From positions 62,001 through 126,000 of the forward strand of contig JAHBSO010000007.1 in the NCBI GenBank assembly GCA_019639075.1: 64,000 bases of DNA, in the 5' to 3' direction. Below are positions 1 through 8,906 of this stretch, piece after piece (position 1 is the first letter of the stretch; every line of letters begins with the position of its first letter). Source of the stretch: Actinomycetota bacterium (GTDB lineage: Bacteria > Actinomycetota > Acidimicrobiia > Acidimicrobiales > Iamiaceae). Position numbers and translations under genes: made by a program. The notes under the pieces were generated by a model that worked only from the letters and a program-made list of their open reading frames with translations, did not search any database and was not told the origin of the DNA.

Positions 1-181
1 TCTCGAGGGTGCCCCGGGGGATGTGCAGCGCAGCAGGCAGCGCGCCCTGCTCGTACTCCTCGGGCTCGCGGACGTCGAGCACGACGGCACCGGGCGCGGT
101 GCGCAGCTCGTCGGCCTCGGCGGCGGTGACCTCGCGGATCTGGGACTTGGTCGATGCGAGCAGGTCTCGGAAGGTGGCCAT
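1..181 (-). CDS. Rhodanese-like domain protein (3' end missing)
   Basis: The ATG at 179-181 opens a reading frame that runs off the left edge. The visible 60 residues begin MATFRDLLASTKSQIREVTA and contain VVLDVREPEEYEQGALPAAL, which is the CH2A-like N-terminal signature of a rhodanese fold (a DVRE.EY..G pattern before a conserved P). Rhodanese domains carry a catalytic Cys further along, but that part is outside the window, so it is unknown whether this is a sulfurtransferase or an inactive domain. The short N-terminus suggests a small single-domain cytoplasmic protein. The next gene to the right is divergent, with about 200 bp between them. Confidence 0.8.
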   Translation of the reverse strand, partial: MATFRDLLASTKSQIREVTAAEADELRTAPGAVVLDVREPEEYEQGALPAALHIPRGTLE

Positions 182-298
182 GGACGTTCCCTCGTGTGCC
201 TTCTGCGTGGCGGGTGCGCGGGTCCCCTCGGACCCGGCTCGAAATGCTACCTGTCGGGTCAACATTTCCCCAAGGCGCCTTGTTCCCGGACCTTGACG

Positions 299-325
299 AT
301 GCAGTGAAGATGCACGAAACTGCAT
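299..325. promoter_or_regulatory. Candidate inverted repeat upstream of the gene at 388
   Basis: ATGCAGT (299-305) and ACTGCAT (319-325) are exact inverted half-sites whose centres are 20 bp apart. They lie in the divergent intergenic space between the rhodanese gene and the gene starting at 388. A TTGACG at 293-298 could be a -35 element. Two helical turns between half-sites is a common regulator geometry, but no regulator is encoded next to it, so this is only a candidate operator. Confidence 0.25.
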
Positions 326-387
326 GAAACGCCTTCCGAAGACCCTGCACGCACCCGGCGAACGCCGGGCCCCTCCGGAGGACCTCC

Positions 388-1086
388 GTGCCCCTTCCCC
401 AACTCGACCTGACCCTTCCGACCGACACCATCCGCGTCGCCCCGTGGCCCGACCCGGTGATCGACCGGCTCGGTCACGACCCGCGATCCAGCTACGCCGA
501 GACCTTCTGGCTCCCGGTGATCGGCCCGTCCACCTTCCTGCTGCTGCGCCGCCTCGTCGCCGGCCTCGACGAACATCCCGACGGCTACGACATGGCCCTG
601 CTCGACGGGGCGCAGGCGCTCGGCCTCGGCACCAAGGGCGGACGCAACGCGCCGTTCGTCCGGGCCATCGCCCGCAGCATCCAGTTCAAGATCTGCGGCC
701 ACGACCACCAGGGCACCCTCACGGTGCGCCGCCGCCTGGCCCCGCTCACCCGTCACCAGGTGTCGCGCCTCGGCCCGGCCCTGCGCGACGAGCACGAGGC
801 CTGGCAACGGACCGAGGCCGAGCGGCCCACCGTCGAGGAGGTGCGCCGGCGGGCCCGTCGGCTGGCCCTCAGCCTGGTCGAGCTCGGCGAGGACGACGAG
901 GCCATCGAGCACCAGCTCCACCGCTGGCGGCTCCACCCGGCCATGGCCCACGAGGCGCTGCGCTGGGCGCGCGAACGCGCGACGGGCGGTGCGGTCGCGG
1001 CACCGTCGGCCCCGACGCCACGACCGGTGCCGCCGCCGCCGAACCGATCCGGCCAGACGTTCGCCCCCGGCGACCAGGTGGCCTGA
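388..1086 (+). CDS. Conserved hypothetical protein, 232 aa
   Basis: The GTG start is supported by GGAGGAC about 6 bp upstream. There is no signal peptide or membrane segment, so the protein should be cytoplasmic. Residues 1-115 form a compact region with the motif ETFWLPVIGPSTFLLLRRL and a basic stretch around LGLGTKGGRNAPFVRAIARS, followed by charged helices (about 130-205) and a proline-rich tail. The basic helical content would suit nucleic-acid binding, but I recognise no family and assign no function. The gene is convergent with the aminopeptidase gene, with only 15 bp between the stop codons. Confidence 0.7.
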   Translation: MPLPQLDLTLPTDTIRVAPWPDPVIDRLGHDPRSSYAETFWLPVIGPSTFLLLRRLVAGLDEHPDGYDMALLDGAQALGLGTKGGRNAPFVRAIARSIQFKICGHDHQGTLTVRRRLAPLTRHQVSRLGPALRDEHEAWQRTEAERPTVEEVRRRARRLALSLVELGEDDEAIEHQLHRWRLHPAMAHEALRWARERATGGAVAAPSAPTPRPVPPPPNRSGQTFAPGDQVA

Positions 1087-1101
1087 GGCTCGGGACGAGG
1101 A

Positions 1102-2553
1102 TCAGGCGTCGAGCCTGGTCCACCCGGCGAGGAGGCGGGCCAAGGTGCGGACCCCGTAGCCGGTGCCGCCCTTGGCCACCTCGTCGTACGCGGCGGACGC
1201 CGACGACGGGCCGGCGATGTCGAGGTGCACCCACGGGCGACCGTCGACGAACTCTCGCAGGAAGAGACCGGCGGTGAGCGCGCCGCCGTACCCGTTGGAG
1301 CCGATGTTGCGGAGATCCGCGATGGTGCTGTCGAGCCCCTTGCGCAGGTGATCGGGCAGCGGGAGCGGCCACATCGCCTCGCCCCCGGCATCGGCCGCGT
1401 CGAGCACCCGCTCCCCCAGCTGCTCGTGGTTGGTCATCAGTCCGGCGGTGCGGTCACCGAGCGCCACCATGCAGGCGCCGGTCAACGTCGCCAGGTCGAC
1501 GATCGCGTCGGGCTCGGACTCCGCAGCGAGGGACAGCGCGTCGGCCAGGACCAGCCGGCCCTCGGCGTCGGTGTTGAGCACCTCGACGGTGGTGCCGTTG
1601 CGGATCCGCAGCACGTCGCCCACCCGGGTGGCGTCGCCGCCGAGCATGTTGTCGGTGAGCGGCAGGTACGCCGTGACCTCGAGCTTCGGTGCCACCGCCG
1701 GCACGAGCGTCATCGCCCCGAGGACCGTCGCCGCACCGGCCATGTCGGTCTTCATGTGCTCCATGCCCGCCGCGGTCTTGATGGAGAGGCCACCGGCGTC
1801 GAACGTGATGCCCTTGCCGACCAGCGCCACCCGCGCCTTCGGCCTGCCCTCCGGCCGGTGCGTCAGCTTCACGAGCCGCGGCTCCTGCGTCGAGCCACGG
1901 GCGACCCCGGCCAGACCGCCCAGCCCCTCGGCCACGATCGCCGCCCGGTCGAGCACCTCGATCTCCAACCCGTGCTCGGTGGCCAGCTCCTCGGCCTGCT
2001 GCGCGAAGGCCGTGGGGGTGAGGTCGCCGCCCGGCGTGTTGACGAGGTCCCGCACCAGGCCGACGGCGATCGCGGTGGTGAAGCCCCGCTCGACGGCCTG
2101 GGCCACCTTCTTCCCTCCCTTGGCCACGACGGTGATCGACTCCAGCGCCGTGCCCTCGGGCGGCTCCTTGTAGTCGGAGAAGCCGTAGGCGCCGAGCGCG
2201 AGCCCTTCGGCCAGCGCCTCGGCCGCGGCGTTGCGGGCCGGACCGTCGAGGGCGCCGAGCACGTCGACGACGACCCACGGCTGCTTGACCGCGGCCTTCG
2301 ACACCGCGGCGCCCACCTTGCGCCATGCCGTCTCGGCCGGGTCCTCCCCGAGGCCGACGAGCAGGCGGGTTCCGGCGTCGGTGGCGGCGACCAGGGTCTG
2401 GGCCTCCTTGCCCTCGAACCCGGCGAGGCCGGCGAGCTCGGCGGACGCCCCGGGGGCGTCCTCGGCCAGGTGGTCGGCGCGGACGCCGACGGCGACGAGG
2501 ACGTCGTCCTCCGGGAGCACCGCGGCGTGGTCGATGGTGACGGGAACGGGCAT
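1102..2553 (-). CDS. pepA: Leucyl aminopeptidase, M17 family
   Basis: 483 aa, the usual length for M17 aminopeptidases, which are cytosolic hexameric two-metal enzymes that remove N-terminal residues and process Cys-Gly dipeptides. The N-terminal macro-like domain spans roughly residues 1-165. The catalytic domain carries GKGITFDAGGLSIK, the metal-ligand segment MKTDMAGAATVLGAM, the M17 signature NTDAEGRLVLADAL and a GGAL loop near the end. The ATG at 2553 gives the expected N-terminus (MPVPVTIDHAA). The open frame continues upstream but only into the hairpin and the neighbouring gene, so it was not extended. It lies downstream of the adenosyltransferase gene on the same strand, separated by a perfect hairpin. 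Confidence 0.95.
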   Translation of the reverse strand: MPVPVTIDHAAVLPEDDVLVAVGVRADHLAEDAPGASAELAGLAGFEGKEAQTLVAATDAGTRLLVGLGEDPAETAWRKVGAAVSKAAVKQPWVVVDVLGALDGPARNAAAEALAEGLALGAYGFSDYKEPPEGTALESITVVAKGGKKVAQAVERGFTTAIAVGLVRDLVNTPGGDLTPTAFAQQAEELATEHGLEIEVLDRAAIVAEGLGGLAGVARGSTQEPRLVKLTHRPEGRPKARVALVGKGITFDAGGLSIKTAAGMEHMKTDMAGAATVLGAMTLVPAVAPKLEVTAYLPLTDNMLGGDATRVGDVLRIRNGTTVEVLNTDAEGRLVLADALSLAAESEPDAIVDLATLTGACMVALGDRTAGLMTNHEQLGERVLDAADAGGEAMWPLPLPDHLRKGLDSTIADLRNIGSNGYGGALTAGLFLREFVDGRPWVHLDIAGPSSASAAYDEVAKGGTGYGVRTLARLLAGWTRLDA

Positions 2554-2575
2554 GTCGGCCTCCTGGCGGCGGACG

Positions 2576-2627
2576 GCTTTCCCCTGTGGTTCTGCACCAC
2601 CTGCGGTGCAGAACCACAGGGGAAAGC
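2576..2627. terminator. Perfect 23-bp stem-loop between two co-directional genes
   Basis: Positions 2576-2598 and 2605-2627 are exact reverse complements (23 bp, starting GCTTTCCCCTGTGG on the left arm) around a 6-nt loop ACCTGC. The element sits in the 113-bp gap after the adenosyltransferase stop and before the pepA start, both on the minus strand. It would work as a strong transcription barrier for the upstream gene, but there is no clear T-run on either side. The outer GCTTT/AAAGC ends are less GC-rich than the surroundings. A small repeated palindromic element or an RNA processing site is equally possible. Confidence 0.6.
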
Positions 2628-2666
2628 TGATCGGGCGGGCGGTTCGTGGGGGTTCGGGCGGTTCGT

Positions 2667-3212
2667 CTAGGGGTTGGTCGGGGGTCTGGCGGTGAGCGAG
2701 GTGCCCTCCTGCCAGCGGGCGAGGGTCCAGACCAGGTCGGAGAGACGGTTCAGGTAGGGGCCGACGTGGGAGCCCTCGACGACCGCGGACGCGGCCCGCC
2801 GCTCGGCCCGGCGGACGACGGTGCGAGCGACGTCGAGGAACGCCGAGACCCGGTCGACGCCGGGCACCACGAACTCGGTGGGCGGGTCGAACCGGGCCGA
2901 CACGTCGTCGATCCGGCGCTCCAGCGCATCGACCATCTCGGGGGTGACGAGGGTGGCGCCCGCGGCGAGCTTGTGGCGGTTGTCGGGGTCGGTGGCCAGC
3001 TCGGCCATGAGCACCCAGAGGTCGCGCTCCAGACCGATGAGGATCTCGTCGAGCTCGCCGCCGGGCTCCGCGAACGACCGGGCCAACCCGAGCGCGGCCT
3101 GGGCCTCGTCGACCGCGCCGTACGCCTCGGGGGCGGGCGAGTCCTTCGCCACCCGGCCGCCGCCGTACAGCCCGGTCGTCCCGTCGTCGCCCTTGCGCGT
3201 GTACACCTTCAT
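2667..3212 (-). CDS. Cob(I)alamin adenosyltransferase, PduO type
   Basis: 181 aa. PduO-type adenosyltransferases transfer the adenosyl group of ATP to cob(I)alamin to make coenzyme B12, in the cytoplasm. The N-terminal ATP-binding signature is clear: MKVYTRKGDDGTTGLYGGGR followed by V-K, and the later helical segment has FVVPGVDRVSAFLDVARTVVRRAER, with the Arg-rich motif typical of this family. The length matches the family. B12 use in this genome is supported by the nearby MetH gene, although MetH itself needs methylcobalamin rather than adenosylcobalamin. The gene lies downstream of the TetR gene on the same strand. Confidence 0.93.
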   Translation of the reverse strand: MKVYTRKGDDGTTGLYGGGRVAKDSPAPEAYGAVDEAQAALGLARSFAEPGGELDEILIGLERDLWVLMAELATDPDNRHKLAAGATLVTPEMVDALERRIDDVSARFDPPTEFVVPGVDRVSAFLDVARTVVRRAERRAASAVVEGSHVGPYLNRLSDLVWTLARWQEGTSLTARPPTNP

Positions 3213-3277
3213 GCCCGCCCGAGCCTACGAGTCCTCGGGGTCGACGACCGGCGACCCTCGACGAGATTTCGGCCGCA

Positions 3278-3898
3278 TCAGGGAGGCGGCGGCGCGATGC
3301 CGGTGACGATCCCGACGAGGACGGCGACGACCGCGACCAGCCGATCGACGTCGAGCTCTCGGCCGTTCTGGGCCAGCACCTCGATCCCGAGGAACGTGGC
3401 GCCGGCGAGCTCGGCCATGAGCTCGACCGGGACGACCTGGACCACCGGCGCGTCGCCGAGGACGGCGGCAAGCTGCTCGGTGGCGTAATCGATGGCTCGA
3501 TCGACCGCGGCGCGGACGTCGTCCGCGAGCGCCTCGGAGGTGCGCGCCCCGACCAGGAGCTCGAGCATGGCCCGACCGTCGTCGCTCGCCACCTCGGCCC
3601 GCAGGACGGCGCCCAGGCGGTCGGGCCACTCGTGCACGGCCCCGTCCCCACCGACGCCCGCGGAGATCCGGGCGATCCCGCGGTCGGCCAGGTCCTGCAC
3701 GGTCGCGCCCAACAGACCGTCCATCGACCCGAAGTGGTAGTAGATCGACCCGTTCACCGTCCCTGCCTCGGCGGCGATCGCCCTGGCGCTGGCGTGCGCG
3801 AAGCCGTCCCGGGCGAGGACGCGCACCGTTGCGTCGAGGAGCTCCCGGCGGAGCTCCTCCGCGCTCGCGGTGCTGCGTCGAGGTCCTGCCTTGGCCAC
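3278..3898 (-). CDS. TetR/AcrR family transcriptional regulator
   Basis: 206 aa from the GTG at 3898. The N-terminal TetR helix-turn-helix is visible: LLDATVRVLARDGFAHASAR, then IAAEAGTVNGSIYYHFGSMD, with the recognition helix ending in the characteristic YYHF. The C-terminal ligand/dimer domain is all-helical and ends in a hydrophobic segment rich in V and I. An in-frame GTG at 4000 would add 34 residues with no family similarity and would nearly abut the divergent ATG at 4003, so the shorter form is preferred. It is divergent from the membrane protein gene at 4003, and the 104-bp gap contains a 12-bp palindrome that it may bind. Confidence 0.88.
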   Translation of the reverse strand: MAKAGPRRSTASAEELRRELLDATVRVLARDGFAHASARAIAAEAGTVNGSIYYHFGSMDGLLGATVQDLADRGIARISAGVGGDGAVHEWPDRLGAVLRAEVASDDGRAMLELLVGARTSEALADDVRAAVDRAIDYATEQLAAVLGDAPVVQVVPVELMAELAGATFLGIEVLAQNGRELDVDRLVAVVAVLVGIVTGIAPPPP

Positions 3899-3930
3899 GG
3901 CGCCACCGTACCCGTCAGACCGTTGCGTTC

Positions 3931-3942
3931 GGGCGATCGCCC
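3931..3942. promoter_or_regulatory. 12-bp palindrome between divergent TetR and membrane-protein genes
   Basis: GGGCGATCGCCC is a perfect palindrome about 33 bp upstream of the TetR start and 60 bp upstream of the divergent ATG. A related half-site, GGGCGATT, follows at 3944. The position is right for autoregulation by the adjacent TetR protein. However, GCGATCGC is also a common palindrome in GC-rich genomes, so the assignment is weak. Confidence 0.3.
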
Positions 3943-4002
3943 TGGGCGATTGATTTGGGCAGTTGCCTTGATCGTTCGCTCTCAACCTGACAGCCTGCAC
4001 CT

Positions 4003-4608
4003 ATGCGCACGAATCCGACGCCGCAGCCCACCGAACCGGAGGTCCCCGGCTGGTCCGGACCATCGGACGGTTCCGCCCCCACCCGGCGCACCACCCGACG
4101 GACCGTCTCGCTCCTCGGCGCCCTGATCGCCGTCCTCGTGACCGGCGCCTTCGCCGGCGGGGTCGGCCTCGTCGGCGGGTTCGTCGCGGGTACCGAGCTC
4201 GAACCCGAGGCCGACTGCAGCTACGCCACCTCGGCGGACGAGGTGCTCACCCGCGCCCGCGTCGAACGGGGCTCGCTCACCGCCGCACAGTCGTGCTGGT
4301 CCCACTTCAGGGAGTTCTCGGGGTGGGACACGACGACCTACGAGGTACTCCTCGTCGGCCCGCAGGACGCCGTCGAAGAGGCGATCGCCGACGCGCGAGG
4401 CGGCACACCGGTCCCCGAGAACGAGATCGTCGTGTACAACGGCGTCCTCGAGCCTCCCGAGGAGGTCGGCATCGGCGAGACGCGCCAGGACTGGATGAAC
4501 CTCGACGACGGACGCTGGCGGCGACAGTTGGAGTGGGGCCCGAACGACGACGGCTCGATGACCTTCCTGCTCGTCACGATGGTGCGCCACGACCGCGATC
4601 AACGCTGA
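4003..4608 (+). CDS. Hypothetical single-pass membrane protein, 201 aa
   Basis: A proline-rich, polar N-terminus of about 35 residues ends in RRTTRR-type basic residues, followed by one hydrophobic segment (about 36-66, LLGALIAVLVTGAFAGGVGL). The remaining 135 residues contain two cysteines early in the domain and acidic stretches, and should be extracytoplasmic (N-in topology). I do not recognise the domain. It is transcribed divergently from the TetR gene, which makes it the obvious candidate target, and it ends 47 bp before metH. Confidence 0.7.
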   Translation: MRTNPTPQPTEPEVPGWSGPSDGSAPTRRTTRRTVSLLGALIAVLVTGAFAGGVGLVGGFVAGTELEPEADCSYATSADEVLTRARVERGSLTAAQSCWSHFREFSGWDTTTYEVLLVGPQDAVEEAIADARGGTPVPENEIVVYNGVLEPPEEVGIGETRQDWMNLDDGRWRRQLEWGPNDDGSMTFLLVTMVRHDRDQR

Positions 4609-4655
4609 ACCCGTCGGGGGTGGCGTCGGGCACGTCCGGTAGCCTTACGAGACCT

Positions 4656-7600
4656 ATGGCTACCTCCTTCCTCGACCTGGTCGCGCAGCGTGTCGTCGTC
4701 TACGACGGGGCCACCGGCACGTGGCTCCAGACCCAGGACCTGACGCTCGACGACTACGGCGGCGAGGCGCTGGAGGGCTGCACCGACTACCTCGGCATCA
4801 CCCGGCCCGACGTCGTGGCCGCGCTGCACTCCGCCTACTTCGAGGTCGGGGCCGACGTCGTCGAGACCAACACGTTCGGCGCCTTCGGCGTGCCGCTCGG
4901 CGAGTACGACCTCGCCGACCGGTCCCACGAGATCGCGCTGGCCAACGCCCGCATCGCCCGCGAGGTCGCCGATGGGTTCAGCACGCCGGGCCGCCAGCGG
5001 TACGTGGCCGGCTCGCTCGGGCCCGGCACGAAGTCCCCCAGCCTCGGCCAGATCCGCTTCGCCGAGCTGCGCGACCACTACCAGGTGGCGGCCGAGGGCC
5101 TGCTCGAGGGCGGCGTCGACCTGTTCATCCTGGAGACCCACTTCGACCTGCTCGCCGTGAAGGCGTCGGTGATCGGCGTCCGCCGGGCCATGGCGAAGGT
5201 CGGCCGGCAGGTGCCGATCCAGGCCCAGGTCACCATGGAGCTCACCGGCCGGATGCTGGTCGGCACCGAGATCGGTGCCGCGCTCGCGGCCATCGATCCG
5301 CTGAAGATCGACATCGTCGGCCTCAACTGCGCCACCGGCCCGACCGAGATGAGCGAGCACGTCCGCCACCTGAGCCAGCACAGCCGGGTGCCGATCTCCT
5401 GCCTGCCCAACGCCGGCCTGCCGTCGGTCGTCGACGGCAAGATGCACTACGACCTGACCCCCGAGGAGATGGAGGCCCACCAGCGCCGCTTCGTCGAGGA
5501 GCTCGGCGTCCAGGTCATCGGCGGCTGCTGCGGCACCACGCCGGAGTTCATCGAGCGGCTCGCCGCCATGGCGCCGAACCTCACCCCGGCCCCCCGCACG
5601 CCCGTGCACGAGCCGTCGGTGACCTCCATCTACTCACCGGTCGCGCTGCACCAGGATCTCTCGTTCCTGATGATCGGCGAGCGCACCAACGCGAACGGGT
5701 CGAAGAAGTTCCGCGAGGCGATGCTCGCCGAGGACTACGACACCTGCACGGCCATGGCCACCCAGCAGGTGAAGGAGGGCGCGCACGTCCTCGACGTCTG
5801 CGTCGACTACGTCGGCCGCGACGGCACCGGCGACATGGACGAGGTGGCCCAGCGGTTCGCCACCCAGGCCAACGCCCCGCTCGTGCTCGACTCGACCGAG
5901 CCCGAGGTCATGGAGGCCGGCCTCCAGTGGGTCGGCGGCCGGTCGATCCTGAACTCGGCCAACCTCGAGGACGGCGAGGCCCCCGGCTCGCGTCTCGACC
6001 GCGTCTTCTCCCTCGCCCGCGACTACGGCGCGGCCGTCATCTGCCTGTGCATCGACGAGGAGGGCCAGGCCCGCACCGCGGACTGGAAGGTCCGCGTCGC
6101 CCACCGCATCGCCGATCTCGCCCGCGACCGCTACGGCCTGGAGAACAGCGACCTCATCTTCGACGCGCTGACCTTCCCGCTCTCCACCGGCGACGACGAC
6201 CTCCGCCGCGACGCCATGGAGACCATGGAGGCGATCAAGCGCATCAAGGAGGAGATCCCGGGCTGCTTCACCACGCTCGGCGTCTCCAACGTGAGCTTCG
6301 GCCTGTCCCCCGCGTCGCGCCACGTGCTCAACAGCGTGTTCATCGACGAGTGCACGAAGGTGGGCCTCGACTCGGCCATCGTCCACGCATCGAAGATCCT
6401 CCCGCTCAGCCGGATCCCCGACGAGCAGCGCGACGTCGCGCTCGACCTGATCTTCGACCGCCGCGGCGCCGAGGGCGTGCTGTCGGACGGCGACGCCGAC
6501 TACGACCCGCTGACCAAGTTCCTCGAGGTGTTCGCGGATGTCACCGTCCAGGTGCAGGAGAAGGAGGACCGCTCGGGCTGGCCGGTCGGCGAGCGCCTCC
6601 ACCACCGCATCATCGACGGTGACCGCGATGGCCTGGTCGAGGACCTCGACGCGGCCATGGCCGAGGGCATCGCGCCGCTCACCATCATCAACGAGCACCT
6701 GCTCGGCGGCATGAAGGTGGTCGGTGAGCTGTTCGGCGCCGGCGAGATGCAGCTGCCGTTCGTGCTCCAGTCGGCCGAGACCATGAAGGCGTCGGTCGCC
6801 CACCTCGAACCGTTCATGGAGAAGGTCGAGGGCGACGACGCCTCGAAGGGCCGCATCGTGATCGCCACGGTGAAGGGCGACGTGCACGACATCGGCAAGA
6901 ACCTCGTCGACATCATCCTCACCAACAACGGCTACGAGGTGCACAACATCGGCATCAAGGTGTCGATCTCGGAGATGATCGAGAAGGCCCTGGAGGTCGA
7001 CGCCCACGCCATCGGGATGAGCGGCCTGCTCGTGAAGTCCACGCTCATCATGCGGGACAACCTCGAGGAGCTGAACGGCCGCGAGCTGTCCAACATCCCG
7101 GTGCTGCTCGGCGGCGCGGCGCTCACCCGCACCTACGTCGAACGGGACCTGCGCGAGGTCTACGACGGTCGGCTGTTCTACGGCAAGGACGCCTTCGAGG
7201 GCCTCCGGGTCATGGACCGCCTCGGCGAGATCCGCCGCGACCCCACGAGCGACGACCCCGACTGGGGCGTCGTCCCGTCCGAGTCACGGGTGCCGTCGCT
7301 CGCCCGCCTCGGGCTCGACGGCGAGCAGGAGGCCGTCGAGGTCCCGGACCGCTCCCCCGCGGTCGAGACCGACAACCCCGTGTTCGAGCCGCCGTTCCTC
7401 GGCAGCCGGGTCGTGAAGGGCGTCCCCCTCGACGACATCGCCGGCTACCTCAACGAGACGGCGCTGTTCCGCAACCAGTGGGGCTTCCGCCCCGAGGCCG
7501 GCGAGGACGACGACGCCTTCAAGGCCCGCCTCCGCCCCGAGCTGCGCGACCAGCTCGACAAGGCCCGGGCCGACGACCTGCTCCAGCCCGCGCTCGTCTA

Positions 7601-8174
7601 CGGCTACTGGCCGGCCAACGGCGACGGGAACGACGTCGTCGTGTGGAAGGACCGCGACCGCAGCGAGGAGCTCACCCGCTTCAGCTTCCCCCGCAGCACC
7701 AAGGACCCGTTCCTCTGCATCGCCGACTTCTTCCGGCCGATCGACAGCGGCAAGCTCGACTACGTCGCGTTCCAGATCGTCACCATGGGCCCCAAGGTGT
7801 CCGAGCGCACCGCCGAGCTCTTCGCCGCCGACCGGTACCAGGAGTACCTGATGCTGCACGGCATCGGCGTGGAGATGGCCGAGGCCCTGTGCGAGCTGTG
7901 GCACCGCCGCATCCGCGAGGAGCTCGGCTTCGCGGACGAGGACGGGCCCACGGTCAACGGCCTGTTCCGCCAGCAGTACCGCGGCGGCCGGTACTCCTGG
8001 GGCTACCCCGCGTGCCCCGACCTCGAGGACAACGAGAAGGTCTGGCGCCTGCTCGAGGGCGAGCGCATCGGCCTCGAGGTCAACGAGGACACCGGCTACC
8101 AGTTCCAGCCCGAGCAGTCGACCAGCGCGATCATCTGCCACCACCCCAGGGCCAAGTACTTCGTCGCCCGCTGA
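4656..8174 (+). CDS. metH: Cobalamin-dependent methionine synthase
   Basis: 1172 aa, a full-length modular MetH. It transfers the methyl group of 5-methyltetrahydrofolate to homocysteine through methylcobalamin. Homocysteine domain (about 1-310): GATGTWLQ near the N-terminus and zinc ligands C225 (GLNCATGP), C291 and C292 (GGCCGTTP). Pterin domain (about 335-600): GERTNANGSKKF. Cobalamin cap and Rossmann domains (about 630-860): DVHDIGKN, with H744 as the lower axial ligand. C-terminal reactivation domain with RYSWGYPACPDL. The ATG at 4656 gives the normal N-terminus. The open frame extends upstream inside the preceding gene and was trimmed. There is no room for a B12 riboswitch in the 47-bp leader. 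Confidence 0.97.
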   Translation: MATSFLDLVAQRVVVYDGATGTWLQTQDLTLDDYGGEALEGCTDYLGITRPDVVAALHSAYFEVGADVVETNTFGAFGVPLGEYDLADRSHEIALANARIAREVADGFSTPGRQRYVAGSLGPGTKSPSLGQIRFAELRDHYQVAAEGLLEGGVDLFILETHFDLLAVKASVIGVRRAMAKVGRQVPIQAQVTMELTGRMLVGTEIGAALAAIDPLKIDIVGLNCATGPTEMSEHVRHLSQHSRVPISCLPNAGLPSVVDGKMHYDLTPEEMEAHQRRFVEELGVQVIGGCCGTTPEFIERLAAMAPNLTPAPRTPVHEPSVTSIYSPVALHQDLSFLMIGERTNANGSKKFREAMLAEDYDTCTAMATQQVKEGAHVLDVCVDYVGRDGTGDMDEVAQRFATQANAPLVLDSTEPEVMEAGLQWVGGRSILNSANLEDGEAPGSRLDRVFSLARDYGAAVICLCIDEEGQARTADWKVRVAHRIADLARDRYGLENSDLIFDALTFPLSTGDDDLRRDAMETMEAIKRIKEEIPGCFTTLGVSNVSFGLSPASRHVLNSVFIDECTKVGLDSAIVHASKILPLSRIPDEQRDVALDLIFDRRGAEGVLSDGDADYDPLTKFLEVFADVTVQVQEKEDRSGWPVGERLHHRIIDGDRDGLVEDLDAAMAEGIAPLTIINEHLLGGMKVVGELFGAGEMQLPFVLQSAETMKASVAHLEPFMEKVEGDDASKGRIVIATVKGDVHDIGKNLVDIILTNNGYEVHNIGIKVSISEMIEKALEVDAHAIGMSGLLVKSTLIMRDNLEELNGRELSNIPVLLGGAALTRTYVERDLREVYDGRLFYGKDAFEGLRVMDRLGEIRRDPTSDDPDWGVVPSESRVPSLARLGLDGEQEAVEVPDRSPAVETDNPVFEPPFLGSRVVKGVPLDDIAGYLNETALFRNQWGFRPEAGEDDDAFKARLRPELRDQLDKARADDLLQPALVYGYWPANGDGNDVVVWKDRDRSEELTRFSFPRSTKDPFLCIADFFRPIDSGKLDYVAFQIVTMGPKVSERTAELFAADRYQEYLMLHGIGVEMAEALCELWHRRIREELGFADEDGPTVNGLFRQQYRGGRYSWGYPACPDLEDNEKVWRLLEGERIGLEVNEDTGYQFQPEQSTSAIICHHPRAKYFVAR

Positions 8175-8203
8175 GCCGCCGCGAGTGCACGGACTGAGGG
8201 TTG

Positions 8204-8689
8204 CTACGGAAAGCTGATCGAGTCGGTGGCACCTGGTCGCACCTCGAAGGTGTCCAGCTCTTCCATCTCTTCGATCCCCGCGAACGGATCGTCCGGGTCG
8301 ACGTAGCGAGCTCGGATGATCCGCACCGTCGCAGGTCCACCCTCGGTGACCTCCACTTCGATCTCGCCCGATTCAACCCAATTCGTGTAGAGCTGCGAGC
8401 GGGGCCGGTCAGCAATGTTCCATGTTGCCGTCGTCGGTGGCTGCTCCTCGCCCTGGGCGACGAGATTGGAGACCACCACCACCGTCGTTCCTTCCGGCCC
8501 GTCCACCTCGTAGCCGAAGACCACCGGGTCCTCTGTGTTGCCATCAGTCACCTGGGCCCCGTCATCAGGGGAGGTGACACTCTCGGACGGGTTCGGTCCA
8601 TCCCCGCCAGCTCCGTCGTCGGACGAACACGCCGTGAGACAGAGCACGAGCAGTGCTGCGATCGGTATCAGGAAGCGACGGTGATTCAC
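8204..8689 (-). CDS. Small secreted lipoprotein of unknown function
   Basis: 161 aa from the GTG at 8689 (MNHRRFLIPIAALLVLCLTA then C). This is a clean type II signal peptide: two arginines, a hydrophobic core and an LTAC lipobox. A Gly/Ser/Asp-rich linker follows the lipidated Cys, then a beta-rich domain of about 100 residues. The open frame extends upstream to 8770, but the extra residues would bury the signal peptide. The gene is convergent with metH, with 29 bp between the stops. No family is recognised, and the domain could be Ig-like by its strand pattern. Confidence 0.75.
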   Translation of the reverse strand: MNHRRFLIPIAALLVLCLTACSSDDGAGGDGPNPSESVTSPDDGAQVTDGNTEDPVVFGYEVDGPEGTTVVVVSNLVAQGEEQPPTTATWNIADRPRSQLYTNWVESGEIEVEVTEGGPATVRIIRARYVDPDDPFAGIEEMEELDTFEVRPGATDSISFP

Positions 8690-8906
8690 GAATCCTCCAG
8701 TTCCAGGAGAGGGAACACTACGTCGGGGAGATGAAAGAATGTTGAAACACTGCGAGAACAACCGCGGCACCCACGTTTCGCTCTGCCCTCGATGACAAGA
8801 CGCTCGACGACCTCGAGAACGGCATCCAGATCGCTGATGTCGCCAGTCCGCATCGCCGAGACCGGATACCTGAGGGCCGGACTGCTACACCGAGAGGGGA
8901 CAGTGG

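Noticed and set aside
4609..4655. Cobalamin riboswitch before metH
   Set aside because: Only 47 bp separate the preceding stop from the ATG and no B12-box-like conserved sequence is visible.
4293..4655. Extended N-terminus for MetH
   Set aside because: The extra 121 residues overlap the upstream membrane-protein gene in another frame and have no MetH similarity.
8690..8906. Short minus-strand coding-like stretch beyond the broken P450
   Set aside because: About 30 residues (TGDISDLDAVLEVVERLVIE) look protein-like but there is no recognisable family, no ribosome-binding site and no adequate length.
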